Shown: in pieces, positions 1-8,169 of the stretch | How the letters are laid out: every line of letters begins with the position of its first letter | How positions within the stretch are numbered: the stretch's first letter is position 1 | Source of the DNA: Pedobacter cryoconitis | GTDB taxonomy: Bacteria; Bacteroidota; Bacteroidia; Sphingobacteriales; Sphingobacteriaceae | Direction: 5' to 3' | Length of the DNA stretch: 64,000 nucleotides | NCBI RefSeq assembly: GCF_001590605.1 | Contig: NZ_CP014504.1 | Span: 2,666,001-2,730,000, forward strand | Made by a program: the position numbers and the translations under genes | The notes under the pieces: generated by a model | The model's input: the letters and a program-made list of their open reading frames with translations, nothing else | The model's database searches: none | What the model was told of the DNA's origin: nothing

Positions 1-2175
1 ACCTGTAACCAGCAAATATTTTAGTGCAGTTAGTGACGCAACAAATTGCTCCTGTAATACCGCAGCAAGATAAGAAGGCACTACTTCCCAGATCGTAACT
101 TTATCTTTGTCAATGGCACGGATCAGTTCAACTGGTTGCAGAATTAGTGCAGTAGTATAGATGATAGTTGTTCCACCACATAACATGGCAGAGAAGAGTT
201 GCCATACAGAGATATCAAAAGTATAAGAAGCTGTAAAAGCGACAATAGAGCTACTATCGAGTTTCAGATCATTGACTTTTGAATACAGGTGATTCAGCAT
301 TCCTCCATGCGCAACCATTACCCCTTTAGGTTTACCCGTAGATCCCGAAGTATAAATGACATAAGACAGATCAACCGCGTGTATCTTATTGGCCGGATTA
401 AGAATTGATTGCGTGGCAATAGCTTCCTTGTCAGCATCAAGCTGAATCACTTCAACCGCATTAAATTTTTCTGCCAATGCTGCGGTTGTGACCACTATTT
501 TTGCCCCTGTATCTTCGAGCATATAGCTGATCCTGTCTTCAGGATAACCGGGATCAATAGGTACATAAGCCGCACCCGCTTTCATGATTCCCAGAATAGC
601 GGCCACCATATCTATAGATCGGTCAAAACAAACCGGGACTAAGGTATCTCGTTTTACCCCCTTTGTTTGAAGGTAATGTGCCAGCTGGTTAGCCTTTATA
701 TTTAATGCTTCATAACTATACCGCTGATTTTCGAATTGAAGCGCAATTACCCCAGGTGTTGCAACTGCATGTTCAGTGAAAATTTCCACCAGGTTTTTAG
801 TATCCGGATAAGCAACGGTTACGTCATTGAAATGCGCCAGTAATTGTAATTCTGATGGTGGAATAATCTCTATTTCACTTGATTTACTATCCAGCTGCGT
901 ACTGAATTGTTTCAGAATAAACAGAAGTCTTTGTGCTATCAGCTCCATTTCTTCAGCAGAAAAAAACTGGAGCTGGTAATCAATACTTAACTGTAATGGC
1001 TGCTGTTTTCCTAAATCTTTCCACCAGATCTCAATCGGGTAACGACCGTAACCACTCGGAAGTTCATAAAATCCGGCTTGCATACCTTCTCCAAAATCAA
1101 GTGAAAAATTAATAACTGCGTAGTTGATCACTATTTCAAGCAAATATTCTTCTACTGCATTAATTTTGAAATAACGACTTAAATCGCCTATCTGGTAATT
1201 ACTATAACGGTAATCTTCACGCTGAGATGCAGTGGTATGTTTGATCAGTTCACTTACGGAAAGGTCTGGCTGATAGGCTCCTTTAAAAGGAAGAATACCA
1301 GTAAACATCCCTACTATATCACGAACTTTTTTATTTTTTCTTTTGTGTAATGGGGTACCAAAAATAAACTCCTGCTTATCAGAAGTTTTACCAAAGTAAA
1401 TCATCAGGGCAGCAATGGTTAATTGCTGCATACTAGACTTTGTTTTTTTCTGTAAATCTTCCAGGAGCGCGATATCTTCAGGCAATAGATTGACTATGAT
1501 AGTTCCACATTTCTTTTGGTCCTGACTACTGTCAAGAAATTTTCTTTGTAATAACTGTTGTGGTTTTTTCTCAATCTTATCTTTCCAGTATTTACCTTCT
1601 TCTGCATATTCATCAGAATGATAATAGGCATCAGCTTTTACAGCTTCATCTTTATAGGAAAGATAAGAGAAGTCTGTTTCTTCATTATTGACCAGTGCTG
1701 TATATTTTTTAGCTATATAATGATTTTGTGAGGACAAACCCACCCCATCTGATATTAAATGATGATATTTAAAAAAATACAGATGTTCTTCATTTGGGAG
1801 TTTAACCAGGTAATGTTCAAAAAGAACATGAGTTTTTTTAATTTCAAATGGCCTGCTGAACTGTTCTTTCATCCAAGCCTGCAATAGCTCTTCTCCATCC
1901 TGATGCATACTATAATCAAGTTCTATGATTTCCAGCTGCTGATAGGAATCATCAAAATAGATCTGAGGAGTATGTTCATCAATATCAAACCTCATCCGGT
2001 AGGCATCAAATACTTCGGGCAATGAATTGACAGCAGCAATGAATGTTGTCCTGATCAGTGGACCTTTGATCCTGGTGTATCCACCGATATTATAATAAGG
2101 ATTACTTACGTTTATCAATTGATCCAGATAAACATCTTTTTGTGCTGGGTGAAGCGGAGATTTATTAATTGGCAT
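1..2175 (-). CDS. Nonribosomal peptide synthetase, N-terminal C-A part (runs off left edge)
   Basis: The frame is open from an ATG at 2175 to base 1 (725 codons) with no stop, so the 3' part lies outside the window. Residues about 1-440 form a condensation domain with the HHxxxDG motif (YHHLISDG, near 138-145). An adenylation domain follows, with its A3 loop YTSGSTGKPKG encoded near 320-355. Specificity positions readable before the edge, aligned to GrsA, are D654, I655, W658, E697, L722 and T724, a pattern I recall for 2,4-diaminobutyrate or related diamino acids. The gene starts directly with a C domain, so it is either a lipo-initiating module or a downstream subunit. The sbnA-like gene lies 234 bp upstream on the same strand, so a diamino-acid-containing peptide (siderophore or lipopeptide) is inferred. 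Family call is certain; the product is unknown. Confidence 0.95.
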   Translation of the reverse strand, partial: MPINKSPLHPAQKDVYLDQLINVSNPYYNIGGYTRIKGPLIRTTFIAAVNSLPEVFDAYRMRFDIDEHTPQIYFDDSYQQLEIIELDYSMHQDGEELLQAWMKEQFSRPFEIKKTHVLFEHYLVKLPNEEHLYFFKYHHLISDGVGLSSQNHYIAKKYTALVNNEETDFSYLSYKDEAVKADAYYHSDEYAEEGKYWKDKIEKKPQQLLQRKFLDSSQDQKKCGTIIVNLLPEDIALLEDLQKKTKSSMQQLTIAALMIYFGKTSDKQEFIFGTPLHKRKNKKVRDIVGMFTGILPFKGAYQPDLSVSELIKHTTASQREDYRYSNYQIGDLSRYFKINAVEEYLLEIVINYAVINFSLDFGEGMQAGFYELPSGYGRYPIEIWWKDLGKQQPLQLSIDYQLQFFSAEEMELIAQRLLFILKQFSTQLDSKSSEIEIIPPSELQLLAHFNDVTVAYPDTKNLVEIFTEHAVATPGVIALQFENQRYSYEALNIKANQLAHYLQTKGVKRDTLVPVCFDRSIDMVAAILGIMKAGAAYVPIDPGYPEDRISYMLEDTGAKIVVTTAALAEKFNAVEVIQLDADKEAIATQSILNPANKIHAVDLSYVIYTSGSTGKPKGVMVAHGGMLNHLYSKVNDLKLDSSSIVAFTASYTFDISVWQLFSAMLCGGTTIIYTTALILQPVELIRAIDKDKVTIWEVVPSYLAAVLQEQFVASLTALKYLLVTG

Positions 2176-2409
2176 AATTTACGAGTAATTTTAAATGCAA
2201 CTGTTTGGATTTGTAAAGACAGTTTGCCATAAATAATGAACATAGCAGATCAGGCAGCGCAGCATTTGATTAAGCATGCTGCCACATAATCTGAATGGCA
2301 TAATTTGGTTTAGGAGGTAAATAGATGAGAGACATTTTGGATAATCCCATGTTACATACCCACGATATTTGGTGATCGTTGATAGCTAACATGATTGTTA
2401 TTTTACGGC

Positions 2410-3387
2410 TTAAAAATTATTGGAAAGAACTTCTTCATTTAATTTAGCAGCAAGTTGACAGCCCCATTCTTCATTATAAATAGTATCTAAATAGGTATGC
2501 CCTTTATCTGGAAATATTAACAGAGAGGTAGCCCTTGATTCTTCGATATCATTCAGTCTGAAATAGTTTTTAGCAGCCAGGTAAACAGCTCCCGATGAAG
2601 CCCCGGCAAAAATTGCCTGCTCATTCAGCAGTTCAGTACATCCTCTGATAATACTCATTTGAGACATAATCACTACGTCATCAATGATGGCATTTTTCAT
2701 GATCGGAGGAACCTGGCTCGCTCCTATTCCTGAGATATAACGTTTAACAGGTTTATCACTAAAAATGACAGAACCTTCTACGTCAACGCCTACAATTTTC
2801 ACTTCCGGTTTTTTCCTTTTGATGAAATCTGAAATACCTGTGATTGCACCGCTTGAACTTACCGCAACAAAAATGTAGTCAAGCTTTTCAAAAGAGGAAA
2901 TAATCTCTTCTCCCAGACCGTAATAACCTTTATAATTATTTGGATCACCGTACTGGTCTGCAATAAAAGCATCAGGAGTAGCTGCATGCAGCGCATTGAC
3001 CACATTGATCCGGGTTAAAAGATATCCTCCTGTATGATCTCTTTCAGCGACTTTGACCACATGGTGAGACATCAGGTTTAACAATGTTTCGTAAGATGAA
3101 TTAATATTCGGATCGATTACAGGAATGAAGCGTAATTTCAACCTTTTGCAGATCGAAGCTACAGCGATAGCCAGATTGCCGGAACTGGACGCAATGATGG
3201 TGGTATTTTCTGAAATCCTCCCGGATTTGATACCGTTGTAGATAATGCTGAATGCAGCTCTGTCCTTTGAGCTGCCAGAGAAGTTATTGTATTCTAACTT
3301 CGCAAAGAGGTTGGCATCGTTATTTTTTAGTTCAATAAGAGGCGTATTGCCTATAAAGGCAGCCAGTTTTTCTAGTTCTTTTAACAT
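2410..3387 (-). CDS. sbnA: SbnA-like PLP enzyme for 2,3-diaminopropionate synthesis
   Basis: This 325-residue fold-type II PLP enzyme belongs to the cysteine synthase superfamily. The PLP lysine is K41 in GSSKDR, and the phosphate-binding loop is SSSGN. Several stretches match SbnA of staphyloferrin B rather than CysK: FAKLEYNN, HTGGYLLTRI, GSVIFSDKPVKR, GIGASQVPPI and the C-terminal FPDKGHTYLDTIYN. SbnA joins O-phosphoserine and glutamate to N-(2-amino-2-carboxyethyl)-glutamate, which SbnB (ornithine cyclodeaminase family) oxidises to diaminopropionate. No SbnB is in the window, so it must be beyond the left edge or elsewhere, or this enzyme serves a variant route. It lies between the anti-sigma gene and the NRPS on the same strand, which supports a role in making a peptide building block. 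A plain cysteine synthase is less likely. Confidence 0.85.
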   Translation of the reverse strand: MLKELEKLAAFIGNTPLIELKNNDANLFAKLEYNNFSGSSKDRAAFSIIYNGIKSGRISENTTIIASSSGNLAIAVASICKRLKLRFIPVIDPNINSSYETLLNLMSHHVVKVAERDHTGGYLLTRINVVNALHAATPDAFIADQYGDPNNYKGYYGLGEEIISSFEKLDYIFVAVSSSGAITGISDFIKRKKPEVKIVGVDVEGSVIFSDKPVKRYISGIGASQVPPIMKNAIIDDVVIMSQMSIIRGCTELLNEQAIFAGASSGAVYLAAKNYFRLNDIEESRATSLLIFPDKGHTYLDTIYNEEWGCQLAAKLNEEVLSNNF

Positions 3388-3435
3388 AGGTAGGTAAGTT
3401 TAAAGATGAGATGTGATAATTTATATTTTCTTTTT

Positions 3436-3939
3436 TTACTTGATCGCGTGGATCTGGTTCATAGACGCGTAGTCGTCGGGGCGATATTTAACAGAATATA
3501 TTAAAGAGTTTTCCGGGTGGTCTGCCGGGTTATGGAGTTTAGTATTTTTAACACAACAACTGTCTAAGAACCGAGCCGCGTTTATTCGATCTTTAATAGA
3601 TTCATCGGTGAGCCCGTAAAAAAAGATTAGCATCGGCAGGATGATTATTGCTGCGGCGGAGCTGATCCAGGAGAAGAGGAAAAGTATATATCTTTTTTTC
3701 ATCTCATATCCCTGATTAATCAATGCACGTAATTTCAGATAATTCTGTTCAATTGCTTTTTGTCCTGCATGATGGCCTATGGATAAAACAATAGCTTTTA
3801 ATTCTTCAAGCTTTGCCTTAGTTTCCGGGTGTTCTTTTATCCGGTTTTCCCAGTCACTGACATCCTGTTCATTCCTCCTCAAACAGTAATTAATGAATGT
3901 TTCATTTTTCAACAGTTCATTCAAATATTTCTCTGGCAT
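3436..3939 (-). CDS. Short FecR-like anti-sigma protein lacking the periplasmic FecR domain
   Basis: The protein has 167 residues. Its first about 80 residues look like the cytoplasmic part of Bacteroidota anti-sigma factors (YLNELLKNETFINYCLRRNEQDVSDW is split around a typical EDFIxW-like motif). One membrane helix follows at about 82-106, and only about 60 residues come after it. Ordinary FecR proteins are about 320-400 residues with a large periplasmic FecR domain, which is absent here. The gene lies 46 bp downstream of an ECF sigma factor on the same strand, the usual FecI-FecR order. It is inferred to hold the sigma factor at the membrane, but it has no obvious module for contacting a TonB-dependent transducer. 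Function is inferred from position and topology only. Confidence 0.6.
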   Translation of the reverse strand: MPEKYLNELLKNETFINYCLRRNEQDVSDWENRIKEHPETKAKLEELKAIVLSIGHHAGQKAIEQNYLKLRALINQGYEMKKRYILFLFSWISSAAAIIILPMLIFFYGLTDESIKDRINAARFLDSCCVKNTKLHNPADHPENSLIYSVKYRPDDYASMNQIHAIK

Positions 3940-3985
3940 CTGATTAATTATTTTTCTTAATAGAGCAGAAAACTTTATTTTTTCA

Positions 3986-4612
3986 CTACTGTATTTGAAA
4001 AAATAATAAAAATAAGATCATTGTGCCGATTGCGATTAAAAGATAGGTTTCCTGTTCTTTGGTAATCGCCGATTTCAATTTATCAATTGCTTTATAAATA
4101 GTATTGTAAACAGTATGAATAGAAACCTTATTCGTAATAGCTATTTCCTGATAAGATAATCCAAGATAAAATTTCTGATAAACCATATTCCGCTGCTTGT
4201 CAGCAAGCTGATTGATATGCGCCTTAACAATCTGAATCACCGTACCATTCATTCCTTGTTGAATATATAGATCTTCTACAGAGGGAGATAGCAGCGAAAC
4301 AGGGGCTTCAATAACTTCTACTGTTTCTTTGGGTACGTTTATATTTTTGCGATATAATTTTCTCACAAAGCAAGTAATTATATAGTTATGGTAATTATCC
4401 ACTTTCTGAAGAGCGGACTTATTTTCCCAAAGATACAGGAAAACGTCGTTAATTGCATCCTTAACGATATCTTCAGAAAAATATCTTTTATAACCTATAT
4501 AACTCAGGTAATGATGATAATGAGAATATATAATATAAAAATCGTCTTCTCTCTGTGACAATGTAAAAGATTTCCAGATATGTTTTAGGTTCTTCCCTTT
4601 TAGCGTAACCAT
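3986..4612 (-). CDS. ECF RNA polymerase sigma factor with C-terminal membrane helix
   Basis: This 208-residue protein has sigma-70 region 2 (DAINDVFLYLWENK) and region 4 (LSYQEIAITNKVSIHTVYNTIYKAIDKLK), so it is an extracytoplasmic-function sigma factor of the FecI-like Bacteroidota type. After region 4 it carries a hydrophobic stretch at about 188-206 (TYLLIAIGTMILFLLFFQIQ), which looks like a membrane helix and is not part of the classical ECF layout. It heads a same-strand run of sigma factor, anti-sigma, sbnA-like gene and NRPS, so it may control that biosynthetic locus. No TonB-dependent receptor lies next to it in the window. The family call is firm; membrane anchoring and target genes are inferred. 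Confidence 0.85.
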   Translation of the reverse strand: MVTLKGKNLKHIWKSFTLSQREDDFYIIYSHYHHYLSYIGYKRYFSEDIVKDAINDVFLYLWENKSALQKVDNYHNYIITCFVRKLYRKNINVPKETVEVIEAPVSLLSPSVEDLYIQQGMNGTVIQIVKAHINQLADKQRNMVYQKFYLGLSYQEIAITNKVSIHTVYNTIYKAIDKLKSAITKEQETYLLIAIGTMILFLLFFQIQ

Positions 4613-5314
4613 ATATTGACTAATTATTATATTAATATTTTTTTATAAAAATAAAGCAATATGTATTAATATAAAACCAACTAATCAACTACAAATTATT
4701 AATTAATTATATCAACAAGAACAAAAGACAAATAAGAAATCAGCCATAAAGAGTTCTTAATTACAGTTTCACGGTTAAAATTTTTGAAATACAGCAATTT
4801 TATGATTTTATTAAAAAACATAAAATGTTAGTAATAATTCATATTAATTGAATACAAACCAGAAACCTCAAACTATTAAAAAAACTTTAAAACTAATCTT
4901 GCTCGTAAATTATTTTTAAGCTTTATATCCAATCAGCGCATACAGGATCAACCACTTACATAAAAATTATTTTTTATAATAACTTTCAAGAAAAATGAAA
5001 TTAACCCTGATAACCAATAGATTCCTTAAAATTAAATTATAAAAAATTAATTCCAATTATTATTACACCAAATGCAGATTGCTCTAGGTGAACGTACTCG
5101 GATTGGTCACCAGGTGGTGATATAAAAAAAGGGATATTTACACGGTGGGAATAAGATGCTGAAAGCCCGATTTATGGGGCAATCGATTTGTAGTGTACTA
5201 TTTACACATTATTGGAGAACTGATGAGCCCTGGTATTTTAAGCCTGAAAGACCATCAAAACGTTTACTATGGATTTTAGACTAAAAGGCCTGTCAATGAC
5301 AAGCTTTTTGACAA
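4613..5314. other. AT-rich intergenic region with a possible gene remnant
   Basis: About 700 bp separate the sigma-factor gene from a small secreted-protein gene. Bases 4613-5070 are very AT-rich with no supported gene. From 5126 to 5284 on the plus strand a 53-codon frame stays open after a TAA. From the ATG at 5156 it would give 42 residues containing THYWRTDEPWYFKPERPSK, which reads like protein rather than random sequence. I do not recognise it. It could be a gene scar or a small orphan gene. No terminal inverted repeats mark an insertion sequence. Confidence 0.3.
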
Positions 5315-5701
5315 TTAGCGTTGTGCTCTGGTTGCTTTATCAAAGGATAATACCAGATTCTTCTGATCGATCTCTTTTAAAGGAATTTCACGGGAATTTT
5401 TACCAAGACCGGCAGAAAAATAAAGAGGTGCCTTAACTATCTTCCCTCTTTCCAGGCCTTCTTCAAATAAAGCAATCCCAAATAAAGTACTATCGACTTT
5501 AGAAGAGGCAATAATGCTTACCGTACCTAAATCATATTTACCATTATTTTTCAAGGTTATGATTCCAGATTTATAAGTATAGCTGAGCCCCTTAACAGTC
5601 CCAAGATAGGTCTTGTCCTTGCTGGTCACAGGCTGGTAGGTCTGTGCATATCCTGAGATCCCAGCTATTAATAAAAGTGAAGCCAATAAGATTTTCTTCA
5701 T
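5315..5701 (-). CDS. Small secreted protein, unknown function
   Basis: The better start is the ATG at 5701, which opens with a clean signal peptide (MKKILLASLLLIAGISGYAQ). A longer frame up to 5794 adds a 31-residue extension that spoils the signal and is probably untranslated. The predicted precursor has 128 residues; the mature part, about 108 residues, has alternating strand-like segments (YLGTVKGLSYTYKSGIITLKNNGKYDLGTVSI), suggesting a small beta-rich periplasmic domain. It contains no cysteine in the mature part and no motif I recognise. It is divergent from the neighbouring histidine kinase gene on the other strand. Export is well supported; function is unknown. Confidence 0.65.
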   Translation of the reverse strand: MKKILLASLLLIAGISGYAQTYQPVTSKDKTYLGTVKGLSYTYKSGIITLKNNGKYDLGTVSIIASSKVDSTLFGIALFEEGLERGKIVKAPLYFSAGLGKNSREIPLKEIDQKNLVLSFDKATRAQR

Positions 5702-5940
5702 GTGTTTTTGTCTTTTAGGTTTACACAAAAATAGTTTACAGGGTGAATATTTCAAAAGGGAGTTTGTATCATTATTAGTATAAGAGCTCAACAAGTTAGG
5801 TGTAAAGTGATTTTAGGAAATTAAATCATATTCGATTTTTAACTGCGTTTGAACCTCATCAGGGCAGTTTTATAGTATGAATTATAGGATAAAAGCCAGT
5901 TTTGAATAAGATTTTTATATCGCTTTTAGCAGTAAACTAT

Positions 5941-5948
5941 TACCTTTG
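5941..5948 (+). promoter_or_regulatory. -7 box (TACCTTTG) for the TPR histidine kinase
   Basis: TACCTTTG matches the Bacteroidota -7 consensus TAnnTTTG and lies 27 bp before the ATG at 5975. A clear -33 TTTG is not seen; a T-run at about 5911-5917 is at roughly the right distance. Confidence 0.55.
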
Positions 5949-5974
5949 CCAGCTGCCCTGTCCTGGTAATTCTT

Positions 5975-7930
5975 ATGTCAATTTTGCGTACGTCCCTTAT
6001 CTGTTTCTTACTCTCATGCTGTTTTCATTCGTTATATGGCTTTCAAGAACCTGTAAAGTCTAATCCTTCTGTACTGGATATTAGTGCCTATGAAAAATTA
6101 ATTGTTCATTACCGCTATGATAAGCCTGATTCAGCCTTGTTTTTTGTAAGCCTTGGGATGAAGCTTGCAAAAAAGACTAAGGACGAAGAAGGTGTAGCAA
6201 GGATGCTCAACCAGATGGGTATGATCGATGATAATTCAGGGAATGCAGTGTCTTCAAGACAACGCTATCTGGAGGCACTTGAAATCTATAAGCGCCTGAA
6301 TAATTATAAAGGGATCATTAAAGAGAATATCCGGCTGGGTGTGGTAGAAAACAGGAAAGGCAATTCAGCAACAGCAATCCCTTATTTTCTTCAGGCATTA
6401 AAGATAAGTGAGCAAAACAAGGATAAGGGTGGAATTATGGAGTCCTATATTACTCTTGGTGAAGTGTATGCTTTCCGCCATGATTATCAACGTGCAATCT
6501 CTTATTACAAAAAAGCTGAGGCGATTGGCACTACACTCCCCTTTTCAAGTTTGAAGCTAAATACTTGTCTGAACTTTGGAATTGCCTACAGGGAGACTGG
6601 TGAAATGTCCAAAGCTATTTACTACTTTGAAAAAGGTATCAGCCAAAGTAATTATCCTGAGATGATGGGATTAAATATTTCACTGACGAACGGGCTGGCG
6701 CAGGTATACGCAAAATCAGGAGAAACGGCAAAAGCCATTGAGCTTCAAAAGGGAGCTTTGTTAAAATCGAGAAAGATCAATAATAGCATCCGGGAGTTTC
6801 AGAGTTTAATGGCATTGGCAGAGAGCTACGAAACTTCGAACAGTGCAATAGCACTAAATTACCTTCAGCAAGCATTGAAAGTTGCGGAAACAAAAAAAGC
6901 CAATAAGCAGCTACTTGAGGCTTTAGCTCATATCACTGCGCTCTATGAGAAATCAGGAAATTATAAAGCAGCTTATCAGTCAAGGACAAGACAATATAGT
7001 ATCGCTGATAGTTTTTACTACAAAGATATATCACTTAAAATATCTAATCTGCAGGCCCAGTATGAACTTACGAAGTCTCAGGCCAGAGTGGCACAGCTAA
7101 AGTTTGTGAACAATCAACAGTCGCTTGAACAAAGAATTATGTTCTGGATAATATTTGGTGGTACAGCCTTAATGCTGGTCCTGGGTTTTTACTTTTTTAA
7201 AATCAGGAATTTGAACCGGCTAATGAACAAGGCTAATGAAGATCTTGTAAAGTCGAACAATGTAAAAGACAAGTTATTTTCAATTCTTGGGCACGATTTG
7301 AAGGCTCCGCTGGCTTCAATCCTAAACCTTCTTGTACTGATCAACAGAGGCTGGTTATCTGACCAGGAAAAGGCGCTCATGCTTGGAAAACTGGAATTGC
7401 AGTGTAATGCTACACTGGAGACGCTGAACCTTATTTTGCACTGGGGGCAAATGCAGTTAAAAGGGGTTATGATTAATCAGAGCGATGTCAGTCCGGAAAA
7501 GAAAATTAAACGCAATGTTTTGCTGCTGAAGGAAATGGCCGCCCAGAAATCAATTACTATTGCGCAGGATATTGAACCGGATTTAAGGGTTTTTTGTGAT
7601 GCAGATCATCTGGATTTTCTGGTTCGTAATATTCTGTCCAATGCGATAAAGTTTACTCCCGTTGGAGGGGTTATCCGTATAGCGGTAAAGGCTGATCAGG
7701 ATAAGGTAATTTGCTCTTTTAAGGATAGCGGAATCGGGATAGAGCGTTCACGTTTAGCATCTATATTTAGCGTGAATAATGTGAGTACGATGGGTACGAA
7801 CAATGAAAAAGGGACGAGTCTTGGTTTGGTTATTTGTAAAGAGTTCATCAATGCGAATGAGGGGAATATCTGGGTGGAAAGCGTGGTTAGTGAAGGGTCT
7901 GAGTTCTTTTTTACGCTGAAGAGGAAATAG
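5975..7930 (+). CDS. TPR-containing membrane sensor histidine kinase (orphan)
   Basis: The 651-residue protein begins with a signal peptide ending near GFQEP. A long periplasmic array of TPR-like helices fills about residues 30-380 (GDNSGNAVSSRQRYLEALEIY is typical in spacing). One membrane helix lies at about 388-408, then a short coiled linker. The dimerisation/phosphorylation domain has H439 in GHDLKAPL, and the HATPase domain has the N box NAIKFTPVGG, the G1 box DSGIGIE and the G2 box GTSLGLVICKEF. G2 reads GTSLGL instead of the usual GTGLGL. No response regulator lies beside it, so it is an orphan kinase. The upstream gene is divergent and the downstream gene is a separate FtsK-like unit. 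The periplasmic TPR array probably senses a protein or peptide partner (inference). Confidence 0.92.
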   Translation: MSILRTSLICFLLSCCFHSLYGFQEPVKSNPSVLDISAYEKLIVHYRYDKPDSALFFVSLGMKLAKKTKDEEGVARMLNQMGMIDDNSGNAVSSRQRYLEALEIYKRLNNYKGIIKENIRLGVVENRKGNSATAIPYFLQALKISEQNKDKGGIMESYITLGEVYAFRHDYQRAISYYKKAEAIGTTLPFSSLKLNTCLNFGIAYRETGEMSKAIYYFEKGISQSNYPEMMGLNISLTNGLAQVYAKSGETAKAIELQKGALLKSRKINNSIREFQSLMALAESYETSNSAIALNYLQQALKVAETKKANKQLLEALAHITALYEKSGNYKAAYQSRTRQYSIADSFYYKDISLKISNLQAQYELTKSQARVAQLKFVNNQQSLEQRIMFWIIFGGTALMLVLGFYFFKIRNLNRLMNKANEDLVKSNNVKDKLFSILGHDLKAPLASILNLLVLINRGWLSDQEKALMLGKLELQCNATLETLNLILHWGQMQLKGVMINQSDVSPEKKIKRNVLLLKEMAAQKSITIAQDIEPDLRVFCDADHLDFLVRNILSNAIKFTPVGGVIRIAVKADQDKVICSFKDSGIGIERSRLASIFSVNNVSTMGTNNEKGTSLGLVICKEFINANEGNIWVESVVSEGSEFFFTLKRK

Positions 7931-8169
7931 AGGGTTAGTGATATTCTAATTGTTTCATAGCCTCTATTTACCTTCCAGGATTTCTATGAAGTAGTATATA
8001 TGGATATTTCTACATATTCCGGTTTCCCGTAAAAACAATAACACAATCTTGTATAATTTTGAATATCAGGCAATGAATATATATTATAAATATATGAATT
8101 ACAGAATATTACAATGATAAACCTGTTATATTATCATTACATTTAGTTAACCTCTCGGACAAATAGTAA

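Noticed and set aside
409..642. Plus-strand frame of 77 codons
   Set aside because: It lies inside the NRPS gene on the other strand and has no protein-like features; it is a shadow frame.
2410..3387. Housekeeping cysteine synthase (CysK)
   Set aside because: The match to SbnA-specific stretches, especially GSVIFSDKP and FPDKGHTYLDTIY, is stronger, and the NRPS lies next to it.
4613..5314. Insertion sequence remnant
   Set aside because: No transposase motif or terminal inverted repeats could be found; the small frame is unrecognised.
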